A program made the translations under genes and the position numbers. A stretch of 64,000 bases of DNA. It comes from Lineus longissimus. Taxonomy: Eukaryota > Nemertea > Pilidiophora > Heteronemertea > Lineidae. Of the stretch, positions 49,037 to 62,158 are shown in pieces (position 1 is the stretch's first letter; the number at the start of each line of letters is the position of its first letter). The notes under the pieces were generated by a model, which worked only from the letters and a program-made list of their open reading frames with translations, had not been told where the DNA came from and did not search any database. Location: NCBI RefSeq assembly GCF_910592395.1, contig NC_088308.1, positions 27,543,501 to 27,607,500 of the forward strand, written 5' to 3'.

Positions 49037-50276
49037 ACCTCATGGTCTGCACCGCCACCAAGATTGTGCTTGAGACGAATTTTCTTACCCGAATGAGAAA
49101 GAACTACTAGTCTCTAGAGTACTGTTCTGTTCTTGATTTTTATAAAAGCTTTGAAACGCTGATATTTTGACTCAAAGGTTACTCAGACTAACTATAATTT
49201 CACTGAAAAAAAGAAGATCTTTCCTTGAAAGAGTGAAAAAAATCTTCGTTAGAAATTTTCATGACGATAGGCACGTCTCTTGAACTAGAAAAGAACATGA
49301 CTTGACATCTGGTATTTCGGCTATCGGGAGTCATAAATGATACGCATCCATCAAGGAAGTAATCAAATTAAATGAAAGTGATTCAGACATTATACAAGGC
49401 ATTTTTTTTAGGTCAGTAGTATTATAAAATGATTATAGACTGTTAATAGTATGTATGATACCATGATTTAATGCAATATCTCTCGTCTGTCCATACTTAA
49501 ATTGTAAATTGATAACATCATAAAATACTGTCCTCTCCGTCTTTCTTCTGGCTGAATTATTTGAATATTCTATTTAGCGTTGTTATGCCTTAACTGGCTT
49601 CTACATGGCAAACGAATGTGATTTGAGAAAGAATAGTTCTTAACATTCTTGTTTAATGTTAAGCTTTATATGTTACCAACTGATCGTTGGCTATTGCTAC
49701 TATACTTATTTTGATTTCCGTATAAATGCTTAACATTCTCTCCTTAAAATATACTTAATCATGTAATAAGCTAAATAAACGTAAGTTATGGATTTATGAG
49801 TGTGGGTTAATTGTCATGGTATTGAGACCCACATCTTTGCCGCTGGTTACACGTGCACTACAACCCACGTTATTGTTCTAATTTTTCCACAGAATATCAA
49901 GTTGTATTATAGGCATATGAAATAAATAATCATTGTTGTTACAAATATTGAGAAAAAAACAGGTGGGAGATTAAAATATTTTCCAAATTCTAAATACTTT
50001 TATCAGATCCCTATTATTGTCAGGTCTGCTAATGGGAGATAAGTACGGCTGAGGCATTATTGGCCTTTAGTCGTGCTCAGGCGCATCGAATTTGGGATTT
50101 TCGCATAACTTTTAGTCTGATACTATTGCATTAAACACAGGTCGTATGACAGTGTGAGTCTGTCGTCTGCTGTAATTTACCAGCTGGTTATCTTTTGTTT
50201 TATTCGACCCGACAGTGAGATATCCGGGTCAGGAGAACATTTCTGTCTCAGCGATGTCCTGTCAAGTGACATGGAA
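49037..50276. other. Non-coding stretch upstream of the small membrane-protein gene
   Basis: AT-rich and without open frames of note. The last few hundred bases may be promoter. Confidence 0.4.
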
Positions 50277-50282
50277 TATATA
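50277..50282 (+). promoter_or_regulatory. Possible TATA box
   Basis: TATATA lies about 120 bp before the proposed start codon at 50,399, which would place transcription start near 50,307 and give a leader of about 90 nt. Confidence 0.3.
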
Positions 50283-50367
50283 CATTCTTTGACATCATTC
50301 TGCGTATAGGACCTGACTGTGCTACTCGGATACTGGGACATGTACTTGTGATAATTTCTTTCGGACT

Positions 50368-50385
50368 ATGCTACATGTAGCGTAA
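50368..50385 (+). promoter_or_regulatory. Upstream ORFs in the proposed leader
   Basis: A five-codon uORF (ATG at 50,368, TAA ending at 50,385) overlaps a minimal start-stop pair, ATG TAG, at 50,375-50,380. The TAG is also in frame with the proposed main start, so the main frame cannot extend upstream without splicing. Such elements usually lower translation of the main frame. Confidence 0.35.
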
Positions 50386-50398
50386 TAGGAGTTCAGTC

Positions 50399-53300
50399 AT
50401 GAATATCGGTGAGTAATTTTATTGAAATGCATCATTTTAAATCTTCTGTAAACTTGATATTCAAATCTGTCTCTATCTAACCACTCATCGTGATCAAATA
50501 TCAAAATCATACGGTCATACTTTACATCACAGGCTAACTATTGGTAATTTATACAGCAAAGGTCTAAACCCCGGGGTCTGAAATATCTGATTATGTCAGG
50601 AGGTGCGTGCGTGTGTGTGTGTGTGTGAGGGGGAGGCCGGGGGCTATTCTCTCTGACCTATATAACCTTTAGGCCTCCTTAGTACACCATTTAATGCACG
50701 TCTTTTCCATCTCTTCATCATGACATAGAGCTGATGTAGGGACTTCAACTCATACATCGTATTTGTATCAGTTCAGGACAGGACTTTACATTAGTCTTCG
50801 TGTAGAATAATGTTAAAAGAAGGTATAAAACGTATGACCTGCCACTGGCTTTCCACTTTATTCAACGAAAGGTTTACTTAAAGAGGTGATCAGCATGTTT
50901 TTCGGCATGTTTTGAAAGCACCATGCAAAAACAAGCATGCTTTGGACAGCGTATTCATAATACTTTATAGAGCAGTTAATGCCAAGTGTATAAGAAGATC
51001 GCCCACCAACATGAGAGTTGCATTAAGGAATCGAATTACGGACAGAATAGTCTGAGCCGAGAACCTTAGGAGGCTTCTTTGACCTGCCTTGAGCTCTTTC
51101 GAGAAATTAAGTGTTTTGTCGCCGCACAGATGCATTTTTTCTCGATAGAAGAAAGAAAAGATATATCTCTTAAGTTTTGGCAAGGAGGATTAGGCTAGCT
51201 TTTCACTTCTACTCGGCCTACCAAAACGTAATGAGAAATAGAGTAATGGAAAATGCACCCATAAACAATCATAACGTAACCATTTTCTTTGATCTCATCT
51301 CGAATGTATTCTATTATGAATTTCCGCACGTTCTCTTTGCTCTCAATCAATGTTTATGACTGGGATGTTGCTGATTGACTCGTGACCGGATCCAACCTTC
51401 TATAAAGAAGGGACGACTTCCTCACGCAAATATTCTTTCGAGAATAAGGAAGGTGGGGGTTAGGATTTGAAAACAAAAGGTTAATTGGGACGGAGATATT
51501 GTGTTGTGATACGACGAGCCTCTGGGTAGTTAGCTGGCCTTTATGGCAAGCAGGAGCGGCCTTGATAATACAAATGCTTTCATTTATCCACGACTGACGT
51601 CATTTCTGGCGGAAACAAATCCCATTAACTCGTTGTGGTAAACAGACAATCTCCAATGATGGGTCGGGCTATATATTAACTGTCATGTCTGTAATGCAAA
51701 GTTCACTTGTAAACGGAGCCAGTCGTCTAAGAAATGATCAACGTCTTGTGATTGGTTTGATTAGTCTTTTCACAGTCACGGTGAAGTAGGGTTGCGCGTT
51801 TCTCATTGGATAAAACTCTCACTGTTGTCGCCAGTAAATCTACGTGTCAACACATTATAGAGTGGTGTCACAGGTCGAAGTGCATTGCAGAAGTTATATG
51901 ATGGAACGCCTGACATACATTTTTATCATTCATATTTCCTGCCATCTGCGGTTTCTCTCAGGCCGCATGGCTCAAAAATGCTGAATATTTGTTCACATAT
52001 TTCCAAACAGTATTTTTCTATCAGATAACAGCGATGCAAACAATGCCTTTCGTAATGTAACAGGCCAAACCCATGCAGCTCGCACTGTTTTTTCTTTTAT
52101 CGCGAATGAAAGACGTAGCTGCACACCTTTCGTCTACTTCGTGAAGAGAAACACCATTTATATTGGCATTTTACGAAATCCTTGCAGTTTTACGAAATCC
52201 TCTTGTGCTATTCAGCCAACATGACCATCTAGTCACTTCAAGGCAAACATATTGTTCCTCCCTTTCAAAGGACTGAATCACTTATTGTGGTCATTTGCCA
52301 ACAGCAGGCGCAAACGATGTTGAATTAGCTTCGTTATCTTCTTGAATATTTCTTTTTTCTTAGTCTATGTTGGGTTTGGTTGTTCATAACTCTGTGACCT
52401 TTTCTGCTACGAAGTTCCTTGTCGTCATGAAAGCTAACCACCCCTAAAGGTCTTGAATATCAGGTTTCAAAATGTTTTGAATGCAAAAGGAAGTTTATTT
52501 GGGGAAGCGAAATGTACGACAAATGAACGACAGAGGTTTTAAATCTTGCTTATAAACGCAAATATACCACGAACACTCCTTCGGATTATTGTTTTGCAAT
52601 GCTCGCTTGGTAAGAATGGTTACACGAATCCTATGCAATGTCTTCGGCTTTCTCGAGCGAAAGCAGTCGCCAGCTTAGAAAAAGAGATTGTCGCCATCTG
52701 CATAAATGTTATTGAACCAAGCTTCAGCTTCCTTTATAGGATGTCGAGCATGTGGTAGTCCAGGCTTCTTTATAAGTAAATGCCACTGCCCTTTCGGGCC
52801 GGCTGTGCGAAAACCACTGGGCGAATTTCGTTGATCGTACTTGAAATATCTAATGTTTCTTTCATCTCTCTTTTCAGAAGGCATCGTTGGAATTGCCGCG
52901 GGGACTATCGGCGCCCTTGTCCTGTTCATAGTGCTGGCCGTGGTCGCCTACAGGATATGGATGAGGAAGAAGACCAAGAAGGGCTTTGGCGATTATGAGA
53001 AGATTAAGCCTTCCATGGTCAAACAGCCCCTGAATGTGGTGCCCGGAGACAGGGTCACAACCGTTCCCGTCGGACACCAAGTCAGGTAAGAACATTGATG
53101 TAGTTAGTATATCAAGTCGTTAAGATCATGCTGTACCTTTCCTTTATGCAACTGAAGCAGGCTACATCCTGATTTAACACCTTAACTAAAAGATGTCAAT
53201 CTGTTCACAATTCAAATACAATCAAATCTTTACGAAAGCCACCATGAGGATCTTTCCGTAAGCCACGCAGACCAGGCAGAACCCAGCTGCCTTCTCATTC

Positions 53301-53814
53301 CAAAATGTGACACCAGGCTTCTCGAGGTTGCAATGCTTTCAGCAAAGGATTCATTTCCGTTAGAATGTAACACAGTTATTCCCCATCCACTTCTGAGATG
53401 GCGACACAGTAACAATCTATTAGTGATGAGAGTGACCATTGTCAATATCGACAAATTGGTTCCCAGCTCTAACTATAGGAAGATATCATCGACATCTAAC
53501 GGTTGGAAGTTACATTTGCTTGTAACGATCTGACGTTACCATTGCAGAAAGCATGTTTATATGTTTCTGATTCAATATAGTGACCGATGATCTGCCATCA
53601 GTTCATATCTCACAGTTCAAAAGTCTAAAGGTGCACAATATCAAGGATTCCCAAACGAAAAATATCAATGGTTTGAAAACATGCTTTTCTCCGTTCAGTC
53701 CTTGCTTCATTGGTCAATGTTGCATGGTTATATAATTATTTCTTGTCCCAATTAATAGAGACACGCTTCCTTTTTTTTAAAAGGCCTATGGATGAAGCTC
53801 CGTCTGCTGACTAG
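50399..53814 (+). CDS. Small single-pass membrane protein (82 aa, 3 exons)
   Basis: Proposed coding exons are 50,399-50,408, 52,878-53,085 and 53,784-53,814. Exon 1 gives only ATG AAT ATC G before a consensus donor (G|GTGAGTAA); exon 2 begins AA after CTCTCTTTTCAG; exon 3 follows a T-rich tract and AAAAG. Phases 1 and 2 match, giving 82 codons and TAG. Residues 5-28 are a hydrophobic span with small residues at G5, G8, G12 and G15, spacing that favours helix packing. A basic stop-transfer cluster (RKKTKK, 33-38) follows, then a 44-residue cytosolic tail with a possible tyrosine site (GDYEKI) and an acidic end. N-terminus outside, no cleavable signal. Exons 2 and 3 are well supported. Exon 1 is less certain: exon 2 also looks like the membrane exon of a larger type I receptor whose ectodomain exons could lie upstream. 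I do not recognise the family. Confidence 0.6.
50603..50627. repeat. (GT)n microsatellite
   Basis: About twelve GT units with two GC interruptions, inside the proposed first intron about 200 bp after its donor. Confidence 0.9.
50628..52877. other. First intron of the small membrane-protein gene
   Basis: No other exon is evident in this interval. A few short frames occur on both strands. Confidence 0.4.
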
Positions 53815-54075
53815 AGTATTCATTCATGTTATACCATGCATCTTAATGATATAAGTGACTTATTCCAAAAAGTAAAATCTCACGGAGTGGAAACCTGCGG
53901 GCATAACAACATCAGAACAGTGAAAAAGTCGGATGAAATAATTTACATTTTTTCTTCCTCTTTAGCTAGTGATTATAGTTACCATGGCAACGTTGTTTGC
54001 GTAGCGGAAGCCATGTCATTTTCAGCCAGGGAGTTTAATGACAGAGAGTTTGTCTTTTTTTCTGCCTACCAACGA

Positions 54076-54081
54076 AATAAA
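54076..54081 (+). promoter_or_regulatory. Polyadenylation signal candidate
   Basis: AATAAA 262 bp after the stop codon at 53,814, giving a 3' UTR of ordinary length. Confidence 0.4.
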
Positions 54082-54119
54082 TTCACCTTGAGGCAAGAAA
54101 AAAATATCTTTGGATAGAT

Positions 54120-57100
54120 ATGTAGACCCTTACTGGATCAAACCTACTGTCGATATAGTACCAATTTGCAATACGTTTAATCCCTAACGCCCATATGAGT
54201 GAAAATTTATGATACCTTTTTAATTTCTCCGTGCACGACTGAGGACGCTAGAAGACACTAGGACACAGTGAACATCATACTTTAGGTCAGATCAATGAGC
54301 TTCAATCAAACAGCCAAGTCCTCGCTGTAGTCGAACTTAACACGAAGGTGATGAACATACTTTACAGAACTAGTATTACTCACCATGAGTAAGATGGGAC
54401 CAATGGAATCGCGGGACCGGCATGACAGTACATGCTACCAAAGGCTACAAATTACAAAATATGTCGGCATAACTTTTCAATTTCTCTGCTCAACACTGAG
54501 GGATACCTTACGGTCCACGTCTATATACTAACCACATTTAACAGCTCTTCCTGAAATGAGGTTACTACTACATTGAACAACCCTTCCTAATGTAGGTCAA
54601 ATCCGTTAGCTCCCACCAAATAGCCTCGCCATCGCAGTGAAACTCGTCAGCTAAGTGCCAACGAAACTACCACTGTCGGTTTAAAAATAGATCGTGAAGG
54701 TGAGCCTTGTAGCTAAGTAGTATATACCGTCACTTCGGTCTAATCTTGAACTTTGAATCCCTTGGTCCATCTTACTTATGGTAATTTGTTACAAAGAAGA
54801 AGTCAGTTAATTACAGTTGACATCAAAGTGAGCTTTAGAATAGCTTTCGCTGCTCGGTTGGCTTGATGAGCCCGATGGGAGGCAAAGCTACCAGGAGGGC
54901 ACCTTGAGACACTGTTTTTGCTCGCAGTTGCCCTGAGTAATTGTCGACGTGCAAGACTTGACTTCTTTTAGCAAAGTCAGGAAAAAAAGATCTTTCTTAC
55001 TCCATTTTGGGTGTATTTCTTCTTTTTACAAAGTGCTTTTACGGCAAGTGAACATTTAAACAGTGAACCTTAAAATACAGTTTTGAAATTACTATAACAT
55101 TAAATCAAATGTTAATATTGTGTATTTTCCAATGTGTACCAGCAAAAACAATATTGCTTTCATCGCAGGATGCCATTTTACCGTTATTCTTGAATTCAGG
55201 CAATAGCTTGGTACGCCGTGATCTCCATTCTCCTAACATGCACATATCACGATAAAAGAGGAGCCATTATCGCTTGAAGTCTTTGGTATTAACTGTGGTT
55301 TTTCATGACATTCATCCAATTATACCAAAGCAATTGGGTGATAACATGAGCACCTGAACTGGTAATAACGAGTCTGCTCCGGCGAAATTGGTAATTTAGT
55401 AAGAGAGATCCCTTTTACAGCCTCTAGTTGTTTTTGTCTCCTTGGGTCTTTTATTACACGGCAGATTGCCCACTCATTTAGAGCACTAGACAGGTTGTCC
55501 TTGTTGGGTAGTGATCTGAGTCTTTGACGTGTATTAGCTTAGCTTGATTGGAGTGGTTCGCCCTCGTTATGCTAAGATGCGAAGACATCAGATTAGAAGC
55601 TTTTAGAGCACAGTATACGTTAACCAGTATGTCATTGTAAACAGAATGTCAAGGAAAACACTCTACTGTACCGTACTGTACTAGATTATCAAATGCCAGA
55701 TTAATGATTCTTAGCAACTCGTGTCCTCGTCTCAAATTAGCACATTTATTGAACTTTTTTAGTACACTACAAGCCTTTTACTATAAATCAATAATTGAGC
55801 TACAACTTTAAGAACCTATTTCAACATATTTTCCTTTTATCACAAGCAAAAGAGCAGAAATATGACATTAATAGTAAACCTCATGATGATGATCGAGTTG
55901 CAATTGGAGTTAAATAGTTCAACAAAACCAAACACATCAAATCAACACGGCAAAGTAAAAATCCTTTGATGTCTAAATCATTAACTTCTCTTCGGAATTG
56001 TGTTTATGGAGAGCAAAAATTTCAGGTTAAAGGTGTTCGAAAGGTGAAATAGTCCAACGAATCTAATCAAGAAACCCTTTGATGTTCAGTTCATATACTG
56101 CGTTCTGAAATGACTCAGATTAGAAATCATTTCCGCTGGGAGAGCTATTCGTTGACATAGGGTCTGACACCAAGAGTTATATTCAATTGGAATCACAAGT
56201 GGCGAGTGGGCTGATGACACGAAATTGTACTCAAGGCATCAGCAAATCTAATCTCAATTCAATACTCTCAGTGGCTCATGTTTGGTTGATGAACCCCACC
56301 TGCAACGGCCTGATTCCACCAGGGCCTCGCCATCCGCCGCCGTGGAAGATAAGCTATTGGAATTTTCAAGATTATGTGAGTTACCAAGTTCAATAGATAT
56401 TACACACGATGTGAAGGTTAGTGCGAGTATTTCTCAGAAAGAAGACCACTCATTGCTCATAAAAGGCATTCTTTTTCAAAGGACCGTTCTTGAAAAAGGT
56501 ATGATGGATTCTAAAGTCACAAGATGATCCAGTCAACGTCATTGCGTCTTCTTTCTCTCGCTACTGCGGACTTTTGCCCTGATGGTCTGTTATCCTCAGA
56601 CATTTGATTTGAAACCTCAGCCTTTCCGATTAAGAGATACGACGAGTGTACTTGACTTCAGCGCAAGTTTACCTACAAACCCATAATACAGATAATAGTT
56701 CCTGAGCCCAGCCGTTTAATACAACATCGCGTTGATTGCCATCGGCACACCAGCTTCAATTATTTCAATTATAAGCGGGAAGCTTTCTCTCGGATGCCCT
56801 TGGCGTTCCTTCGGATGCTGTGTGAGAAACACAACATCGCTGTCTAGTGCATTTCTCTGCGTGGTTGCCAAAGTGTGGGTATGTCTTCCCAAGGCAAAGA
56901 AAAGATAAGAGAATAAATCAAATGGTCACCCGCGTCCACAGGAGTGATCTCTTTGCTATAAGGAATTGTGTCAGCAATGGTTCACCCCAAAGCCGGACGA
57001 CATGAACTAGTATTTGACAATGATCAAGGTGAAATATAACGACTAGCAGTATCCTTTTGCTTCGACCTCTAATCGTTAGAAACACCACATTTTACCTCAA

Positions 57101-59939
57101 ATATCATTGCCACATACAACTTCAAGGTAAATGTGTCAATAACGTTATTAAATGCAGTTTAGTTTGGGCAAATGTTCATTGTTCATCCGTAAACTGATGA
57201 AGAATAAGATACTATTGGTTGAGGACCAAGCGTAGAAGTTTGATGTGTCGGTGGATATAATAATATGTCCGGGAAGCAAAGGATTTTGTAATTCTCTTGG
57301 CTAAAGATCATGGCTTCTATAGAACGGTCTGCCAAAATCCGATAGGCCTGACACTTCTTCCAAGGGGACATATCCCCCATTCCCTTGATTGAAACGGGGT
57401 GCTGCCAATTCCTTGTGAGTACAATTAGTCTGCGATGTTTGCAATTTACCCCGCGGTCGTTCCTCTGGCGTGCCAGAAGGTTTATCTATTTACTCAGAAA
57501 GGAAGTCTTATACCAGGAGAGACATTATCAGCATTACCTTATTTCCATGGCATCGGAATTACCAAAGCAACTCCGACAATGCTTAGCGACTATTTTTGTT
57601 GTAAGCTTGTTATTCTCACAGTTTATTTAAATGCCAACGCTTCAGGTTCTTCAGCGGTTCTCTTATCTAGCTTATTTTGCTTCCACTACTTTAGTCATGA
57701 TAGGGCAAGTGCATTAATGCAACAGCCATCTGCTTTTAGTACCATTTTTCACCAATGTTCCTTCAAGCGATGCATTTTGTTTGAAAGTGGATAGCATTGT
57801 AACTAGAGCAGTGACGTCATGAACGTTGTTGTCGTTAATTTCAAAGGACTTACTTTAAAAGATTGCTTAACTGCGCCTTTTTGAATGTAATTGATCATTT
57901 CTTCAGGTGGAACACCTCGGCTGAATAGCAAGGGAAAGAGAATCATGTCTCCTATTCACTGCATTTTCGGGTAACATGTTGTTTTGATAGCACTGGATGC
58001 TGAAACACAAACACAAGAGGAGAGAATTGGGGCAGTACACGGATGTCGTGTGTCTGCCGTATCCTTACATAATCACTATGTGAATGAGCTATTGTTCTCT
58101 ACACGCTACGTAAGCATGCATCCGTGGTGTAGCTTGTAGCTTGCACATGTGGAACAGAAGAAGGATACAATTTTGCAAAAGAAAGATCTCAATATAGTGG
58201 TAAGGAAAGGTCTTTATATAGTTGTAATACTTAGCACTGATATGGCAACGTCAACTTCACCATTTCAATATAGTCGTCAATTTCCCCAACTTTTACTAAG
58301 ATAATGTACCATGCCTTCGGGCAACTATCACCGCACCATTAAATTCATATCATGACGATATCACTACGAGAAATGACTTCTGTCGACAAATGCCATGGAA
58401 AACGACGCATCATCTATAATCTCTCCTTCAATAGAAGCGGGTTGTATTTAGGTGTAACTAGGATTCCTTTACATGTCATATCCAGCGTGGTGGCAGCACT
58501 ACCAATAGTTGTTCAGCTATTAACATAGCGGAGTAAGCCTTCCAAAGCTGTAATCCCATTTACTGTATCCGAGCACCTGTCATAGCACGAGCATGTGACG
58601 CGACCGATGATGCTAACTTGTGTGGCAGGGACTAAATTACATCCCAGCACTTCCAAGTCAGTTTGTGATTACAAGGCCGTGCGTTAGGGTTCAAAGCGGT
58701 GTGTCATAACTATATAGAGTGTGTTTTGGTAGCTCGCGAAGGATACGGTACTCTGGGGCGGAGCAGCTCGCACAGTTGAGATTCATCGAGGAATATGTTG
58801 CGATGATATGAAAACAGCGTTTGTACAGGAATATGTCTTGGCAGGAATAAAGACAAAGCATCGTCTGCAACATAACTGATTCACGCGATTAGCTTGAATT
58901 GCATTTCATTACAGACGTTTTCTAGCTCTTGATTTTGCGAATATAACATCACAGTCGTTGGAAGTAGACACGTAACAACCTTACCGAATAATACAACGGG
59001 AACTATGATATCTCAGAACTATTGTTACTCATCGTAATTGATTGGTCATCACTACTGGCAACGCGAGCGTTCGGGAAGTAGCTTGATACCCAAGAGAACA
59101 CGTCATTTAGTACTTTTAGTAGTGGTAATTCCGTTATCCTGTTAATAGGTAGTAGTGTCAAGTCATATCGTCGAGTGATCACTTTCGATTAGGACAAATC
59201 GATTTCCGAAACTATCATTGAGACAAGTCACAACCAGACGTAGAAGAGGGATTACAACTCGCTGTTGCCGAAGGTGGAGCTAAAATATATATATTTGGTA
59301 CATTTGCTAGTGTTTCACTTCGAATATACGGGCGGATATGACAGATTAGAAATAGGTGAGATCGCACTAGAAGAAAAGTAGACTAGTGACACTGCTTAGA
59401 CACAAACACTGCACCGACCATTTTTGCATTGGATTCGAATGTCCTGAGACCATGTCTTCCCTTCTGAGGAGTGTCCTGCAGTGGGCAAGGTAAGTCATGC
59501 GCCAAATTGGTTGGTTTGTTTTAATCATGCTTTCTTCGCTGTCGGCTTTGTTTTGAAGACAGAAAACCTCTGATAATGTTATCAACAATGTATGTATGCC
59601 GTATCCAAGTCATATTTAAATTTTACCTCACTTACGCGATCGTTTTCACCTCCTTCATTTTAGTTAAGAGATCACTTGATGCAGGTCGCATTCTCTCGGT
59701 TTCTGGGCCCATTCAGTGCGAAAAGTAGAAAAACCTTGAAATGGTTTCGTCAAGTAAATGACTCGACTGACTGATGAACGAAGAATCACTTAGTGCTTTC
59801 ACTGTGCAGGAGGAAAACGCTTGTGTGACGATAGGGCAAATACTTGCTCTCTCGTGAATGATAGACGTATTTCAATTAAGTAAGTGCTGCAATTGAGATT
59901 GATTTTTGTTCCGAATGACATCATTGGTCCCTTCGTTTC
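54120..59939. other. Long stretch without recognised genes
   Basis: Frames of 81-119 codons near 57,385-57,794 lack domain, signal or splice features and overlap each other. Nothing else stands out. Confidence 0.45.
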
Positions 59940-60419
59940 AACAGCAACTTGGGTTTATAGCTTATAGTCACTCGGTTCCTTTCTTGGTTCAAATGACATC
60001 AGTTACCTCTTTGTTTTAACAGTCACTTGGTTCTATTTCTTCAAAGGACATCAGTGACCTCTTTGTATCAACAGTCACTTGGTTCTATTTCTTCAAAGGA
60101 CAACAATGACCCCTTCGTTTCAACAGTCACTTGGTTCTATCGCTTCAAAGGACATCAATGACCCCTTTGTTTCAACAGTCACTTAGTTCTATCGCTTCAA
60201 AGGACATCAGTGACCCCTTTGTTTCAACAGTCACTCGGTTCTATTTCTTCAAAGGACATCAGTGACCCCTTTGTTTCAACAGTCACTTAATTCTATTTCT
60301 TCAAAGGACATCAATGACCCCTTTGTTTCAACAGTCACTTGGTTCTATTTCTTCAAAGAACAACAATGACCCCTTCGTTTCAACAGTCATTTGGTTCTAT
60401 TACCATTATTGACATCAAC
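59940..60419. repeat. 52-bp minisatellite, about eight to nine copies
   Basis: Units start with CAGTCACTTGG or a close variant at 60,020, 60,072, 60,124, 60,176, 60,228, 60,280, 60,332 and 60,384, an exact 52-bp period. More diverged material precedes from about 59,940. Each unit holds a TTCAAAGGACATCA word and a TGACCCCTTTGTTTCAA word. Confidence 0.95.
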
Positions 60420-62060
60420 TTTTCTACCATGTTGACAGTGTTAGCCAATTCTTTAAGACATCTCTGGTGGGGATTGAGTTGCTGCAAAGTGATACGCATT
60501 TGCCTCAAATCATCAACCGCTGTCGATGCGTGCTGTCAGAGAGCATTAATTTCTGCCTTTGATGCAGTAAAAACAAATCGGATGTGTTAATAAAAACTGC
60601 TCAGAAATGTCATGAAACTTGTTGCTGCAAAGAGAGAAAAGATTTGATGCTGGTTTGTTATGTGAGCTAATGGCGACAAAATTAATGCAAGTCAACAATT
60701 TGTATATTATGGTTTAACTTTTCACTGTTTTCGAACGCTTTACTTATTAATGCGAATATACAATTCTCATTATCTTGGTATTGCCAGTATCTGGCACGAA
60801 CCACAACCATGGCAAAAGGTAGCCTAAAGCATCTTGGTCAGCCACGTAAGTGATCACAATCAGCTGTGACCATGGTGACCTCTGAGCTGTTGGTTCCTCA
60901 GCGAAGTCAAGGCACAACGAATGCATCGTATGACAATGGTATTGCTCTTCCAAAGCTTTACTTAGAATATAAATGACCATTCATTGTCAATGCAACTCAC
61001 TCAGCTGATATGTTGGGTCAGGTTTAGGGACAGCTTGGCTAAAAAGAGAAATGATAAACTTAAGAGCCCAGATAATGAAGTTGTACCGAAGTCTTTCAAG
61101 GAGTGAGATCATGATAGATGTTCACGAAGAGGTTTTTTCTGTTAGTTGGAACAGAAACAGAACAGAACATTACAGAGCAATCCAATCACACTGAGAGTAT
61201 CAAATAAATGCTCTCAAACGTTTTCTAATGGCACTTCATTTAAGCGCAAGCATGTGTTAAACATACTTAAGAATTCTATCAGATTTATTGACACAGTTCG
61301 TCAACGTGTGGATTCAAAACCTTCTTCACATTATTACAAGTGGTTTGGTATATTACCATGGTTACCATGAAATCCTTTTCTTGTAAGCAAACTGTCTACA
61401 GCAGAAAATATCCTGTGTCATGACGCACCTGCCGCAAACCAAACCATTTCCTGCCGAAAGGGATTTACAGATCATATGACATATCGGTATACGATGAGCT
61501 GCCTTAACATAGGTACTGAATGTTCCGTCCAAACTTATATACTATTTCGTTTTCTGGGGACGGTTCCCAAGAATGCTTGCTTCTGGGCTTCTGATGGTCT
61601 TTCAAAACTTAATAAAAGAACCTTGCGATCAGTTTCCTTCGATATCAAAATCCCCTGCCATGTTTCTTCTTAAAACCATGGGAATTCTAAACCACGACTT
61701 GGAATCAATCTAACTAAATCTCCGGAGCGAAAATATCATTCCACGATTGAGATCTCAGCCCATCAGCTATTGAAAGCGTGTCTTTTATCAGCCTGTCCAT
61801 CGTTTATGCAGGAGAATCAATCGAACTGAGGTTAAAGCATATCCTGCCACGTGATCTGGATGAAAAGCAACCATGATTATCTCCTCTCTGTCTGTTGGCA
61901 TTTAAACGTACGATTCTTAAATGTTAAACCACGGAGCTTAAAGGCTCTGTAGGTTTTTTTACCATGGCGTTTTGAAGCAACATTATAGGGGGACTTAAAG
62001 TAGGAGTTACATTTTGATGGGCGGAAATCCTTCTGCACTTTACGTTTATGTGTGTCTACT
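60420..62060. other. Non-coding stretch between two tandem arrays
   Basis: Frames of 74-83 codons occur but without protein features. No RNA gene is recognised. Confidence 0.45.
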
Positions 62061-62158
62061 GTCTCATAGTACATCTGATGTACGTCTCATATAGTACATC
62101 TGATGTACGTCTCATATAGTACATCTGATGTACGTCTCATATAGTACATCTGATGTAC
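62061..62158. repeat. 25-bp palindromic tandem repeat, four copies
   Basis: Units begin with GTCTCAT at 62,061, 62,084, 62,109 and 62,134; the first lacks two bases. Each contains GTACATC T GATGTAC, a 7-bp inverted repeat around one base. Confidence 0.95.

Noticed and set aside
57385-57794. Plus-strand frames of 81 and 119 codons
   Set aside because: They overlap in different frames with composition like random AT-rich sequence.
59940-60419. CRISPR array because of regular spacing
   Set aside because: The whole 52-bp unit is conserved with no unique spacers, and the context is animal DNA.
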